Shown here: positions 57,180 to 64,000 of the stretch, one piece after another
Position numbering within the stretch: the first letter of the stretch is position 1
Layout of the letters: each line of letters begins with the position of its first letter
Origin: Candidatus Sumerlaea chitinivorans
Lineage (GTDB): Bacteria > Sumerlaeota > Sumerlaeia > Sumerlaeales > Sumerlaeaceae
DNA: 64,000 nucleotides
Direction: 5' to 3'
Assembly: GCA_003290465.1 (NCBI GenBank)
Contig: CP030759.1
Coordinates: 3,225,106 to 3,289,105 of the forward strand
Program-made: the position numbers and the translations under genes
The notes under the pieces: generated by a model
Told to the model about the DNA's origin: nothing
Database searches by the model: none
Seen by the model: only the letters and a program-made list of their open reading frames with translations

Positions 57180-58592
57180 CTATGGCACGCGCTGTGTGTC
57201 CCCCGGGCTAAAACGCCGATGATAGGTGGTGCCAGCTTCAAAAGTGTAGTTGAACTGCTGTCGCAGAACGGTTGCGGGAGGATAACGGTTGTTCATCGCC
57301 GAGATCCGGACTTCATAGGTTCCGGGCTCAATCTCTATGCTGCGGGACTCGCCAATCCCGAGGATGACATTGATCGGTTCGGTCCCTTCCGCCGGCACGG
57401 CAACAAAAGTCACCACAGCGTCCGCAAACTCATTACTCAATGTTAGCTTTGCTTTCTCGCCACTTCCGGGTTCGGAAGTGAAGTAAGGGTCCGAATTTAC
57501 GTTTCGAAACCGCCGTCTCTCGGGGTTCTTCTCTGCCTGAGGAGAATCTCCTCGCACCTCGGGCCGGATCACCTCCACTCGAGTGGTGCGAATGCCGGCG
57601 TGTGGAAGGCTCTCGGCTTCCACGGATTTTCCGCTTTGAGTTTCTGCCTGCGTTGGCACGGCGCGCGGCGAGGTGGGCTTGCTGGGGGCTACACCGGAAC
57701 GCTCCGTCGCAGCTGGCGTACTCTCGGTGGGGTTTTCGTTCTGGGCCTTGAGCATCAATGCCTCATCGGCAGGGGATAGCGTTGCGCGAATCGGAGGGGG
57801 CGTGAACACAGGTTTCGGCGTCGGCGTTGCGTTGACCGCGGGGGAAGGGGAGCTGGCTGTCGTTGCCCTCGCTGATGGTGTGGCATCGGCAGGCTCTTGC
57901 GGTATCGCCTGATTCGCCTCGTTCGTCTTCGTGGGCTCAGCCTCCGGGGTCTCAGGAGGAAGGGTAACCTCACGGACCGCTAAGGGGTGGCGTGGAGTCG
58001 GGGTTGGCGTTGCGTGCGTCGCTCCTTTAGGAGAATCCGCCATGAGCTCCTCCGCGCTCTTCACTGCCACGCGCCGCCCGTCGGGCAACACTTTTTCGAT
58101 CACCTGTTCGGTGTGCGTCTCGGGGGTAGGCTGCGGTCGCGCTTTCTTTCCAAGGCGGCGAGCAATTTCGTCGGCCGCCTCACGGGCTCCGGCTGTCATC
58201 TCGAGCGTCTGCACCCGTTCGCGAATTTCGGGTCGCGCCTTGTTGCCGGCCAGCTCAAGATAACGCCGATAATAGTAGAGCGCAGCCCCTAACTGTCCTT
58301 TCCCGTCGTAAAGCTCGGCCAGCCGACGCTGAACAGCGGCTTCGTTGGGGTAGCGCGAATCGAGTTCGACAAAAATCCGGATTGCAGCATCCACATCGCC
58401 CGATCGCACCAGCTTTTCAGCTTCTTGAGCTCGTTGGAGCCCCTCTTCTGGAAGCCGAGCTAAGGCGGGGGCCACGAGCCCGATTACGAGCGTGAGCGCT
58501 GCAAGAAACCGTGCTTTGCGGGCAAAGGTCCCCCTCAAGGACAAGTTCGGTATAGTCGAAAAATGATCTTGGACGTTCCGCCAGAGTCTCAT
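57180..58592 (-). CDS. Exported TPR protein with long Pro/Thr-rich linker and C-terminal beta domain
   Basis: 470 aa from ATG 58592, which opens near a hydrophobic segment (FLAALTLVIGLVAPALA). Two to three TPR-like helix pairs follow (AEKLVRSGDVDAAIRIFVELDSRYPNEAAVQRRLAELYDGKGQLGAALYYYRRYLEL). Then ~200 residues of Pro/Thr/Ala-rich linker and a C-terminal beta domain with LTLSNEFADAVVTFVAV and IEIEPGTYEVRIS, resembling a PEGA-type carbohydrate-binding fold. Probably a periplasmic scaffold or wall-attached protein. No partner gene is evident. Confidence 0.78.
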   Translation of the reverse strand: MRLWRNVQDHFSTIPNLSLRGTFARKARFLAALTLVIGLVAPALARLPEEGLQRAQEAEKLVRSGDVDAAIRIFVELDSRYPNEAAVQRRLAELYDGKGQLGAALYYYRRYLELAGNKARPEIRERVQTLEMTAGAREAADEIARRLGKKARPQPTPETHTEQVIEKVLPDGRRVAVKSAEELMADSPKGATHATPTPTPRHPLAVREVTLPPETPEAEPTKTNEANQAIPQEPADATPSARATTASSPSPAVNATPTPKPVFTPPPIRATLSPADEALMLKAQNENPTESTPAATERSGVAPSKPTSPRAVPTQAETQSGKSVEAESLPHAGIRTTRVEVIRPEVRGDSPQAEKNPERRRFRNVNSDPYFTSEPGSGEKAKLTLSNEFADAVVTFVAVPAEGTEPINVILGIGESRSIEIEPGTYEVRISAMNNRYPPATVLRQQFNYTFEAGTTYHRRFSPGDTQRVP

Positions 58593-58689
58593 AGGTTTCA
58601 CAGTCTTACCACGTGGCGATGAGTTCAAGCATAGACTTGGGAAGGAACGCTCTACGAATTTTGCAGGTGGCCGCGCTGGGCATGTTGGA

Positions 58690-59979
58690 TCAGGCGACGG
58701 CTCCGCGCCCTGCAAGGAAACCGCTTGCCCACGCCCACTGAAAATTGAACCCGCCGATTCGCCCATCCACGTCCAAGATCTCGCCGCAGAAATGAAGGCC
58801 GGGGACCATTCGTGATTCCATCGTGCGCCAATCAATTTCGCGCAGATCTACGCCGCCGGCCGTGGTCTCGGCAAAGCTAAAGCCGCGGTCCCCGATCACC
58901 CGCAAGGGCAGCGCCGTCAGCAACTGAGCGACGTGCCGCCTTTCTTCGCGCGTGAGTTGCGAGACCACGCGTGGACCGAGCTCGCCAGCGAGGGCGCGTG
59001 CGAATCGTTCTGGATATAAACCAGCAAGTACATGGCCCAGCGAACGTTTGGGCGATTCGCGTGCGGCCGCTTGGAGCATCGCAATGGCGGATTCCAAAGT
59101 GGGCAGATCTCGGTGCCCGAGTTCGACCAGTGCGACTCGAGTGCCCGTGCGATCGCGGTAGGCGACCACGTGTCGCGACAGATCGAGCGTCGCCGGCCCA
59201 CTGATCCCGAAATGCGTGAAGAGCACGGGTCCCTGCGTTTCCGCCAGCGCCTTGCCCGAGTCGTCGCGCAGGACAAGCCGAGCGTCCGCGCTGAGCCCGG
59301 AGAACTCCTCAAAACGTCCTCCGACCTCGGCGCCACGCTCCAACACAAGTGGGACGAGGGCAGGCAGCGGCTTGTGGATAGTGTGACCGAACGCACGCGC
59401 CCACTCATAACCTGCGCCGTCGCTTCCCGATTTCGGGAGCGCCATGCCGCCAGTGGCGAGGATCAGTCGCTGAGCGTAAATCTCGCTGGCGTCGCCCCTG
59501 CGCTGGACAACGAACCATCCGTCGGCACGGCGCTCGATCCTCTGAACCCGCCAATTCGTGCGCAGCTCGACCCCGAGAGTGGCCATTCGCCGGAGAAGCG
59601 CCTCAAGAACCTCACGCGCCTGCCCCGACTTCGGAAAGTACTTGCCGGTGGGCTCCAGGACGAGCTCGACCCCCAGCTCGTGCATCCAACGCAGTGTTTG
59701 CTCCACCGGAAAGCTGCGAAGCACGTTGCGGATGATCGTGCGAGGTCCGCCCCAATAATCCCGCTCAGAGACCTCGCGATGGGTCACGTTGCAGCGCCCA
59801 CCCCCACTGACGAGGATTTTCGCTCCGACACGTGGCGCGCCTTCGAGCAGGACGATCCGCGGCCGCTTGCGTCGCGGGTTTCCACCACAGGTTGCCGCAA
59901 AGATCGCAGCCGTCAAACCCGCCGCGCCCGCCCCGACGATGCACACGTCGTATTCGTCACGATGAGTTGTGGACCCCAT
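58690..59979 (-). CDS. BaiN/HI0933-family NAD(P)/FAD-dependent oxidoreductase
   Basis: 429 aa from ATG 59979; a GTG seven codons earlier is the alternative. The family is recognised from VCIVGAGAAGLTAAIFAA (dinucleotide loop), GAKILVSGGGRCNVTH, LILATGGMALPKSGSDGAGYEWARAFGH, and the C-terminal ETTAGGVDLREID and GLHFCGEILDVDGRIGGFNFQWAWASG. These flavoproteins are widespread; most have no assigned substrate. It starts upstream of the TPR gene (97 nt) on the same strand and could share its transcript. Confidence 0.93.
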   Translation of the reverse strand: MGSTTHRDEYDVCIVGAGAAGLTAAIFAATCGGNPRRKRPRIVLLEGAPRVGAKILVSGGGRCNVTHREVSERDYWGGPRTIIRNVLRSFPVEQTLRWMHELGVELVLEPTGKYFPKSGQAREVLEALLRRMATLGVELRTNWRVQRIERRADGWFVVQRRGDASEIYAQRLILATGGMALPKSGSDGAGYEWARAFGHTIHKPLPALVPLVLERGAEVGGRFEEFSGLSADARLVLRDDSGKALAETQGPVLFTHFGISGPATLDLSRHVVAYRDRTGTRVALVELGHRDLPTLESAIAMLQAAARESPKRSLGHVLAGLYPERFARALAGELGPRVVSQLTREERRHVAQLLTALPLRVIGDRGFSFAETTAGGVDLREIDWRTMESRMVPGLHFCGEILDVDGRIGGFNFQWAWASGFLAGRGAVA

Positions 59980-60338
59980 AGCCACCTGCCGTTCATTCAC
60001 TCAGCGAGCGGCGCACCCGCCCGCTACTACGGAATTGAGCACAATTTTAATGAAAAACAGTTACAACAGGCCGTCTAAAACCCGTTGAGGAAAGCGTAGG
60101 TCGGACCAAAAAAACAAAATGCATGAGGGGTAGATCGGCGGTTGGTGGGCTGATCCCACAACTTGCAATCACCTCACGATTCCCAAACAGACGCGGTCAA
60201 ATAACACGATATCTTAGAATGTCACAAGCGGGTATTGGAGGGTCTTACGGCTTATTGGTTCACACGATTCCGCATCCGTTTCGACAAGTCTTGCGTGAGG
60301 TGGACAAACCAGAGGCTGAAATTATGCTCTCGGGTGTG
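59980..60338. other. Intergenic region between two minus-strand genes
   Basis: About 360 nt downstream of the ligase-fusion stop and upstream of the flavoprotein. Nothing coding is supported, and no clear hairpin with T-run is seen. Confidence 0.5.
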
Positions 60339-62714
60339 TTAGTAATCCGGTAGATTGCGGAACCATAGCCAGCTTTTGGGTTTTGGGTAAGTAGTAGATG
60401 TGCCGATAGCCACCCCGCGCTGCAGCGGGTCCATTCGCGAGTACACGCAATAAAGTAACCAGCCAATCTCGGCAAACACACGGTTTGCCACATTATCGGG
60501 GCGAGGCGCGATATTCAGACTATGGGTTGCAAAGAGTGCGGCCACCGCCCAAGAACGATCCTGATTGCGATAAATGAGGACCTCCTCGCGCATGTTGCCC
60601 GAGTACCAAGCACAGTGCTCAAGCGCTGGTCCACGCGGGAGGTAGCGGACCAGCCCCAATTCTTCTTGGCTTGCCTTCAACGCATTGCGCATAACCCGAG
60701 CGATGCTTGAGTGGTTGTCATCCGTGAGTGTCACAAAGCTGTGCACGAGCTGCTCCGCTGTCGCGCTCGTGACCCATTCCGCAGCAAGGAAGCGGCGCTC
60801 AGCGTCGTCCTGTACATTTGATCGACCACATACTGTGCAGAGTGGTAGTTCGTGAAGCCCTTGCGCAAACCATGGGTGGCCAAACCAACGCAACGCTGCC
60901 GCGGAGAGTTCCTCTCTGGGGAAGTGCCCAAGGATCGCGGGCAAATAATCCGAATATGGATTCTCTATGAGATGCGCCACCCAGTCGGGTAGAGAAAGGT
61001 TTAGCAAAAAGTGTGTTGGGGCCGCCTTTGAAACGGCGTACTGGTCGACGGCTACGGTCTGTTGTGACTTCTCAGCGGCGACCTGCGCGGCGCAAGCCAA
61101 AGTGGCAAGTACGCTCGGGAATACATAGCGGCCCTCGTTATCTCGCTTAATCCAGTTACCGATATCGACATTAGAGATCGCCTGATGATCAACTTCCCAT
61201 TGGTACCCACTAAATAGATCCATGAAGTGAACCGAAAGAGTCCCCGTGGATTTCTTAAGGATTGCTCTCACACGTTTTGGGAGGCGGTCCTGAAAACTTG
61301 TTGGTGGTAATAGGAAGTTCACGACCCAGAGTATTAGCAATCCCAGTGGCACGAGGTAATGTTTGCCAAGGGAAACATGGTGTCCGGCTGTTCCCCGCTT
61401 CCTCCAAACCTCACTGCGTGCAACCACGAGTCCCCCCATAATCCACAGAGGTAGCAGTAAGGCAAAACTATGATAAAAACTATCTGCGATTACAGGTACG
61501 ACAAGCCCCGCGATAGAAACACGCATCCATGTCGAGAACATCTTCCACGTCGTTGAAAAATGCGTTCCTATGACTACACAAAGAGCAAGTGCAATTCCCA
61601 CCAGCCCCTCGTTCCAGATCCTGAGAGCCAAATGGCTGTGGATGTCAGGATAAAGGTATGCCACGTTGGGAAGCTGGTAAAACATTCCATATAGTATAGG
61701 CCACGTCCCAGCACCGTAGCCGCAAAAAGGACGCTCCAACAAAAAGCTAAATGCTACTTTAAGTAAGTACGTACGATTCGAAAAAGAGCTATCAGAATCA
61801 CCTACCAGAAAACCAAACCGCTGAGTCAGCACGTTTTTCGTGACGACTATCCCAGCAATAAGACCGGCAATAAAGATTCCCGATGCAAAAGCCCACTTCC
61901 TCGTGCCGCCGGCGAAACCCTTCCGTCTCACGGCAACGTAAAGAATACCCACAACCTGAGTGACGAAGCCGAGAACTGCGCTTCGCGTGCCCGAAAGCGC
62001 TAAGCAGATACCGGATAAAAAGACTACGATTAGATAAGTCACCCTAAGGATTCTTTTGGACGCTCGCTGGTACAAATGAGCTGCCGCTGGCCAATAGAAG
62101 ACAGAAATGGCACCTAAAAACACTGGGGAGGGCGTAAGACCCGGCATCCTCGTTCCAGAACCATAGTGTTGTCGGGCATCTAAAAGGCCAAGGACGTAGG
62201 AGAGGCGCTCATTGGGTCCATGGGTGATCAACCAATTTTGAATCGTCGCCGCAGCAAAGTGTGCCACGAGGGCAAAGCACAAAGCGTAAAGCAGCCCACT
62301 TTCGATGCTTAGCCGAATTTCGCTGCTCTGAGCTGCCCAAGTTACGGCAAGAATGCACAACCACATAAAGATGGTGTTTCCATACCACAGATATGCAGCA
62401 ACGTTCGGAAGCGGAGTGGCTGCGACGTAAGCGCTGATTAATGAGCCATGATAAACCGCCAGTGTGCATACCAGCATCGTGCAAGCGAAAGCCACACTGC
62501 GGTAAGTTCCCATCGCAAGAAAGCCGAGGACGGCGAGGAAGGCCAACGGCGCCCATGAGAACCGACCTTGATACATTTCAAGAGGATTCGTGACCAAAGA
62601 CATACTTGTATAATACGGAAAGCTGGCGAGAAAAAGCCACGCAAAGGCGATTGCAAGTAGCCATGTTAGAAGGGGATCACCGCGTCTTTGTTTACCAGCA
62701 GATGTGGAAGTCAC
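60339..62714 (-). CDS. O-antigen ligase/Wzy-like membrane protein with C-terminal inactivated beta-lactamase-like domain (second copy)
   Basis: 791 aa, GTG start. About 11-12 membrane helices cover residues 15-480, including LSGTRSAVLGFVTQVV and the Wzy/WaaL pattern SNRTYLLKVAFSFLLERPFCGYGAG. From ~493 a soluble domain follows the class-A beta-lactamase order: FMDLFSGYQW, helix FPSVLATLACAA, LPDWVAHLIENPYSDYL, WVTSATAEQLVHSF, then SWAVAALFATH. The SxxK site reads S534-V-L-A537 (Lys lost), the SDN site is S588-D-Y, and the KTG site is Y704-S-G. So it keeps the nucleophile position but not the general base. Together with 38623-40839 it defines a repeated architecture. The exported protein at 62763 lies 48 nt upstream. 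Confidence 0.8.
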   Translation of the reverse strand: MTSTSAGKQRRGDPLLTWLLAIAFAWLFLASFPYYTSMSLVTNPLEMYQGRFSWAPLAFLAVLGFLAMGTYRSVAFACTMLVCTLAVYHGSLISAYVAATPLPNVAAYLWYGNTIFMWLCILAVTWAAQSSEIRLSIESGLLYALCFALVAHFAAATIQNWLITHGPNERLSYVLGLLDARQHYGSGTRMPGLTPSPVFLGAISVFYWPAAAHLYQRASKRILRVTYLIVVFLSGICLALSGTRSAVLGFVTQVVGILYVAVRRKGFAGGTRKWAFASGIFIAGLIAGIVVTKNVLTQRFGFLVGDSDSSFSNRTYLLKVAFSFLLERPFCGYGAGTWPILYGMFYQLPNVAYLYPDIHSHLALRIWNEGLVGIALALCVVIGTHFSTTWKMFSTWMRVSIAGLVVPVIADSFYHSFALLLPLWIMGGLVVARSEVWRKRGTAGHHVSLGKHYLVPLGLLILWVVNFLLPPTSFQDRLPKRVRAILKKSTGTLSVHFMDLFSGYQWEVDHQAISNVDIGNWIKRDNEGRYVFPSVLATLACAAQVAAEKSQQTVAVDQYAVSKAAPTHFLLNLSLPDWVAHLIENPYSDYLPAILGHFPREELSAAALRWFGHPWFAQGLHELPLCTVCGRSNVQDDAERRFLAAEWVTSATAEQLVHSFVTLTDDNHSSIARVMRNALKASQEELGLVRYLPRGPALEHCAWYSGNMREEVLIYRNQDRSWAVAALFATHSLNIAPRPDNVANRVFAEIGWLLYCVYSRMDPLQRGVAIGTSTTYPKPKSWLWFRNLPDY

Positions 62715-62762
62715 AGTTCAATGAAACTCCTGGACAAATGCATTCTTGGAAACCACCCATAA

Positions 62763-63662
62763 TTACTTGCGCTTAAGCGCAATTACACGGATTACAATGA
62801 TCGCACCCAGCAAAACACCCAAACCAACTACCCATGGGTTTACAGAATATACGTTACGGTAGCGATGACGAAAGGTGCGGTAGGTTTGGTCATTCAGAAA
62901 AGTAAGTCCCTTGGTTAGAGAGGGCAGAATACCGTTGGCGGAAATGTTTGGGCTGATGGGTTCAATATGCTGGATTTGAATGTTGGCAGCTTCAAAATGG
63001 TTACTTAGTCGAATTTGGACTTTTGTCGGAAGTCCAAAGGACCATGGCTCAAATCCTGAGAAATGGACATTAAGAACATCCACCGTTTGGTCTGGGTGCT
63101 CTTTGGTCGGAAAGCTCCGGCGAATCTCAACTAACCTCTTGCTATCAAAACTAAACGACAGTTGCCCATCGAGGAAAAATCCTGCATCTGCACCTGTAGC
63201 TGGCTCTGGGAGGCTAATATGCGTAATTGAACCAGATGACTCGAGCTTAACGGCATCTTGGTTGGCGAGTAACTTGCGCCTTGCATAGGCATAATAATGG
63301 TAGGGGTTATGAGTACTGTAAAAGAGTGTCAGAAATTGCGGGTTGGGCACAAGTTCCGATGGGGCGAAATTGACCCACGCCTGCGTGGCTGTTGTGTCAG
63401 GATGATATTTCGTGACTACGCGTCCTAGCCGATCGCGGATATCGAGAACGATCGTGTCGCCGAAATAGTATGCCGTAATCTCACGTTTGCTCGGTTGTTT
63501 GTCGTTTGGATCCTGGATCGTCGCCACCGCGCGTACTTTTACTCTGGGTACAGTGGTCTGCTCAAGGTAGGGCTGGAGTTCTTCATGGCTTGCACCAAAA
63601 AGGAATCCATTGAGGGAAAGTACTCCAGACAAGATAATGAAACGAAGATGATTTGTGCTCAT
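62763..63662 (-). CDS. Exported protein with C-terminal membrane anchor, unknown function
   Basis: 299 aa. Signal peptide (FIILSGVLSLNGFLFGA), a ~240-residue extracytoplasmic beta-rich region, then a single membrane helix (VVGLGVLLGAIIVIRVIAL) and a Lys/Arg tail. Strand-rich stretches such as REITAYYFGDTIVLDIRDRLG and GQLSFSFDSKRLVEIRRSF suggest a LolA-like or related beta fold, but I cannot place it in a family. It is 48 nt upstream of the ligase fusion, likely co-transcribed, and could assist surface polysaccharide handling. Confidence 0.75.
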   Translation of the reverse strand: MSTNHLRFIILSGVLSLNGFLFGASHEELQPYLEQTTVPRVKVRAVATIQDPNDKQPSKREITAYYFGDTIVLDIRDRLGRVVTKYHPDTTATQAWVNFAPSELVPNPQFLTLFYSTHNPYHYYAYARRKLLANQDAVKLESSGSITHISLPEPATGADAGFFLDGQLSFSFDSKRLVEIRRSFPTKEHPDQTVDVLNVHFSGFEPWSFGLPTKVQIRLSNHFEAANIQIQHIEPISPNISANGILPSLTKGLTFLNDQTYRTFRHRYRNVYSVNPWVVGLGVLLGAIIVIRVIALKRK

Positions 63663-63755
63663 TTTCTCGCACTCTATTCGTGAAAATTAGGGGAAACGGA
63701 AGCGTGCGAGGTCCTCTTCCGCATGCTTCGGTTCCGCCCCTTTTCTTTTGTGTGA

Positions 63756-63962
63756 TTAGACGCATTGACAGCGGTCGAGAGAGCCGTCGTCGCGGTAAAA
63801 TGCAGTGCAGCGCTGTTTAGGGTCGTCACAGGTTCCCGCGCAGTAGAGCATCTGCGAGCGTGGATCTATGCGTGGGCCACACTTGTCACCGCCAGCATAC
63901 GCCACAATACTCGATACGAGACAGCTTCCTGCCAGCAACCAGAAAACTACGGATCGCGTCAT
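63756..63962 (-). CDS. Small secreted six-Cys protein
   Basis: 68 aa with a signal peptide (SVVFWLLAGSCLVSSIVAYAG) and a mature part of about 44 residues holding six Cys in the pattern C-x12-C-x3-C-x6-C-x12-C-x-C. AAAGGAGGTGA, a near-consensus ribosome site, precedes the ATG, which argues strongly that this short gene is real. It resembles disulfide-stabilised small exported peptides but no family is recognised. The upstream end is 38 nt from the window edge. Confidence 0.83.
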   Translation of the reverse strand: MTRSVVFWLLAGSCLVSSIVAYAGGDKCGPRIDPRSQMLYCAGTCDDPKQRCTAFYRDDGSLDRCQCV

Positions 63963-64000
63963 AACAGTTCACCTCCTTTCCGCAGCGGGTACAAAAAAAA

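Noticed and set aside
59032..60078. 348-codon plus-strand frame over the flavoprotein gene
   Set aside because: Antisense to a clear BaiN-type gene; no motif or ribosome site.

Overview
The window looks like a chromosomal contig from an uncultured Gram-negative bacterium. Many proteins have Sec signal peptides, and there is a lipobox protein and a Mal-type sugar uptake system. A tandem pair resembles the TIGR04073 exosortase-associated family. RNase Y, PhoH-PgpH, SpmA/SpmB, golvesin-type beta-domains and GTG/TTG starts occur side by side. This mix fits an FCB/PVC-adjacent candidate phylum such as Sumerlaeota (BRC1), but that is an inference: there is no rRNA, tRNA or marker comparison to confirm it. 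I found no tRNA, rRNA, CRISPR array, transposase or prophage gene.

Layout. 1-5.7 kb (minus): a secreted subtilisin-like protease truncated by the left edge, translationally coupled to a sigma54-type response regulator, then a glutamine-hydrolysing asparagine synthase. 5.9-16.1 kb: secreted and envelope proteins (a TIM-barrel-like hydrolase, a lectin-fold protein with a strong terminator, a sugar-binding protein, a Kelch/thioredoxin-fold protein, a thioredoxin-fold lipoprotein, a Zn-type binding protein, the TIGR04073-like pair) interspersed with an SDR and an unusual RpiB. 16.3-31.2 kb: mostly housekeeping: rbfA, nth, FkbM methyltransferase, radical SAM, yraN, an ABC exporter, glgA, phoH-pgpH, a conserved hypothetical, purA. 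31.3-38.0 kb (minus): DUF1385, an orphan MalG permease, spmA-spmB, a Pro/Thr-rich Cys protein, and sat with an operator-like palindrome. 38.6-46.7 kb (plus): an O-antigen-ligase-like protein with an inactivated beta-lactamase-like tail, then a mosaic cluster of Cys-rich and DUF1573-like genes whose 3' ends are nearly identical at DNA level. 47.1-51.6 kb (minus): a complete bidirectional NiFe hydrogenase operon of the group 3b/sulfhydrogenase type (hydB, a cyclic-nucleotide-binding protein, hydG, hydD, hydA). 52-64 kb: glycosyltransferase, rny, an SxxK serine hydrolase with a golvesin-like tail, a TPR protein, a BaiN/HI0933 flavoprotein, a second ligase/pseudo-beta-lactamase fusion, and two small or medium secreted proteins.

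The strongest candidates for something undescribed are two. The first is the pair of unlinked membrane polymerase/ligase proteins, each carrying what looks like a catalytically dead class-A beta-lactamase domain. The second is the 41.1-46.7 kb mosaic array, where one long gene is a collinear fusion of its two upstream neighbours, the last ~640 bp is homogenised between copies, a decayed third copy remains, and one copy carries a single-base frameshift in a C5 run.
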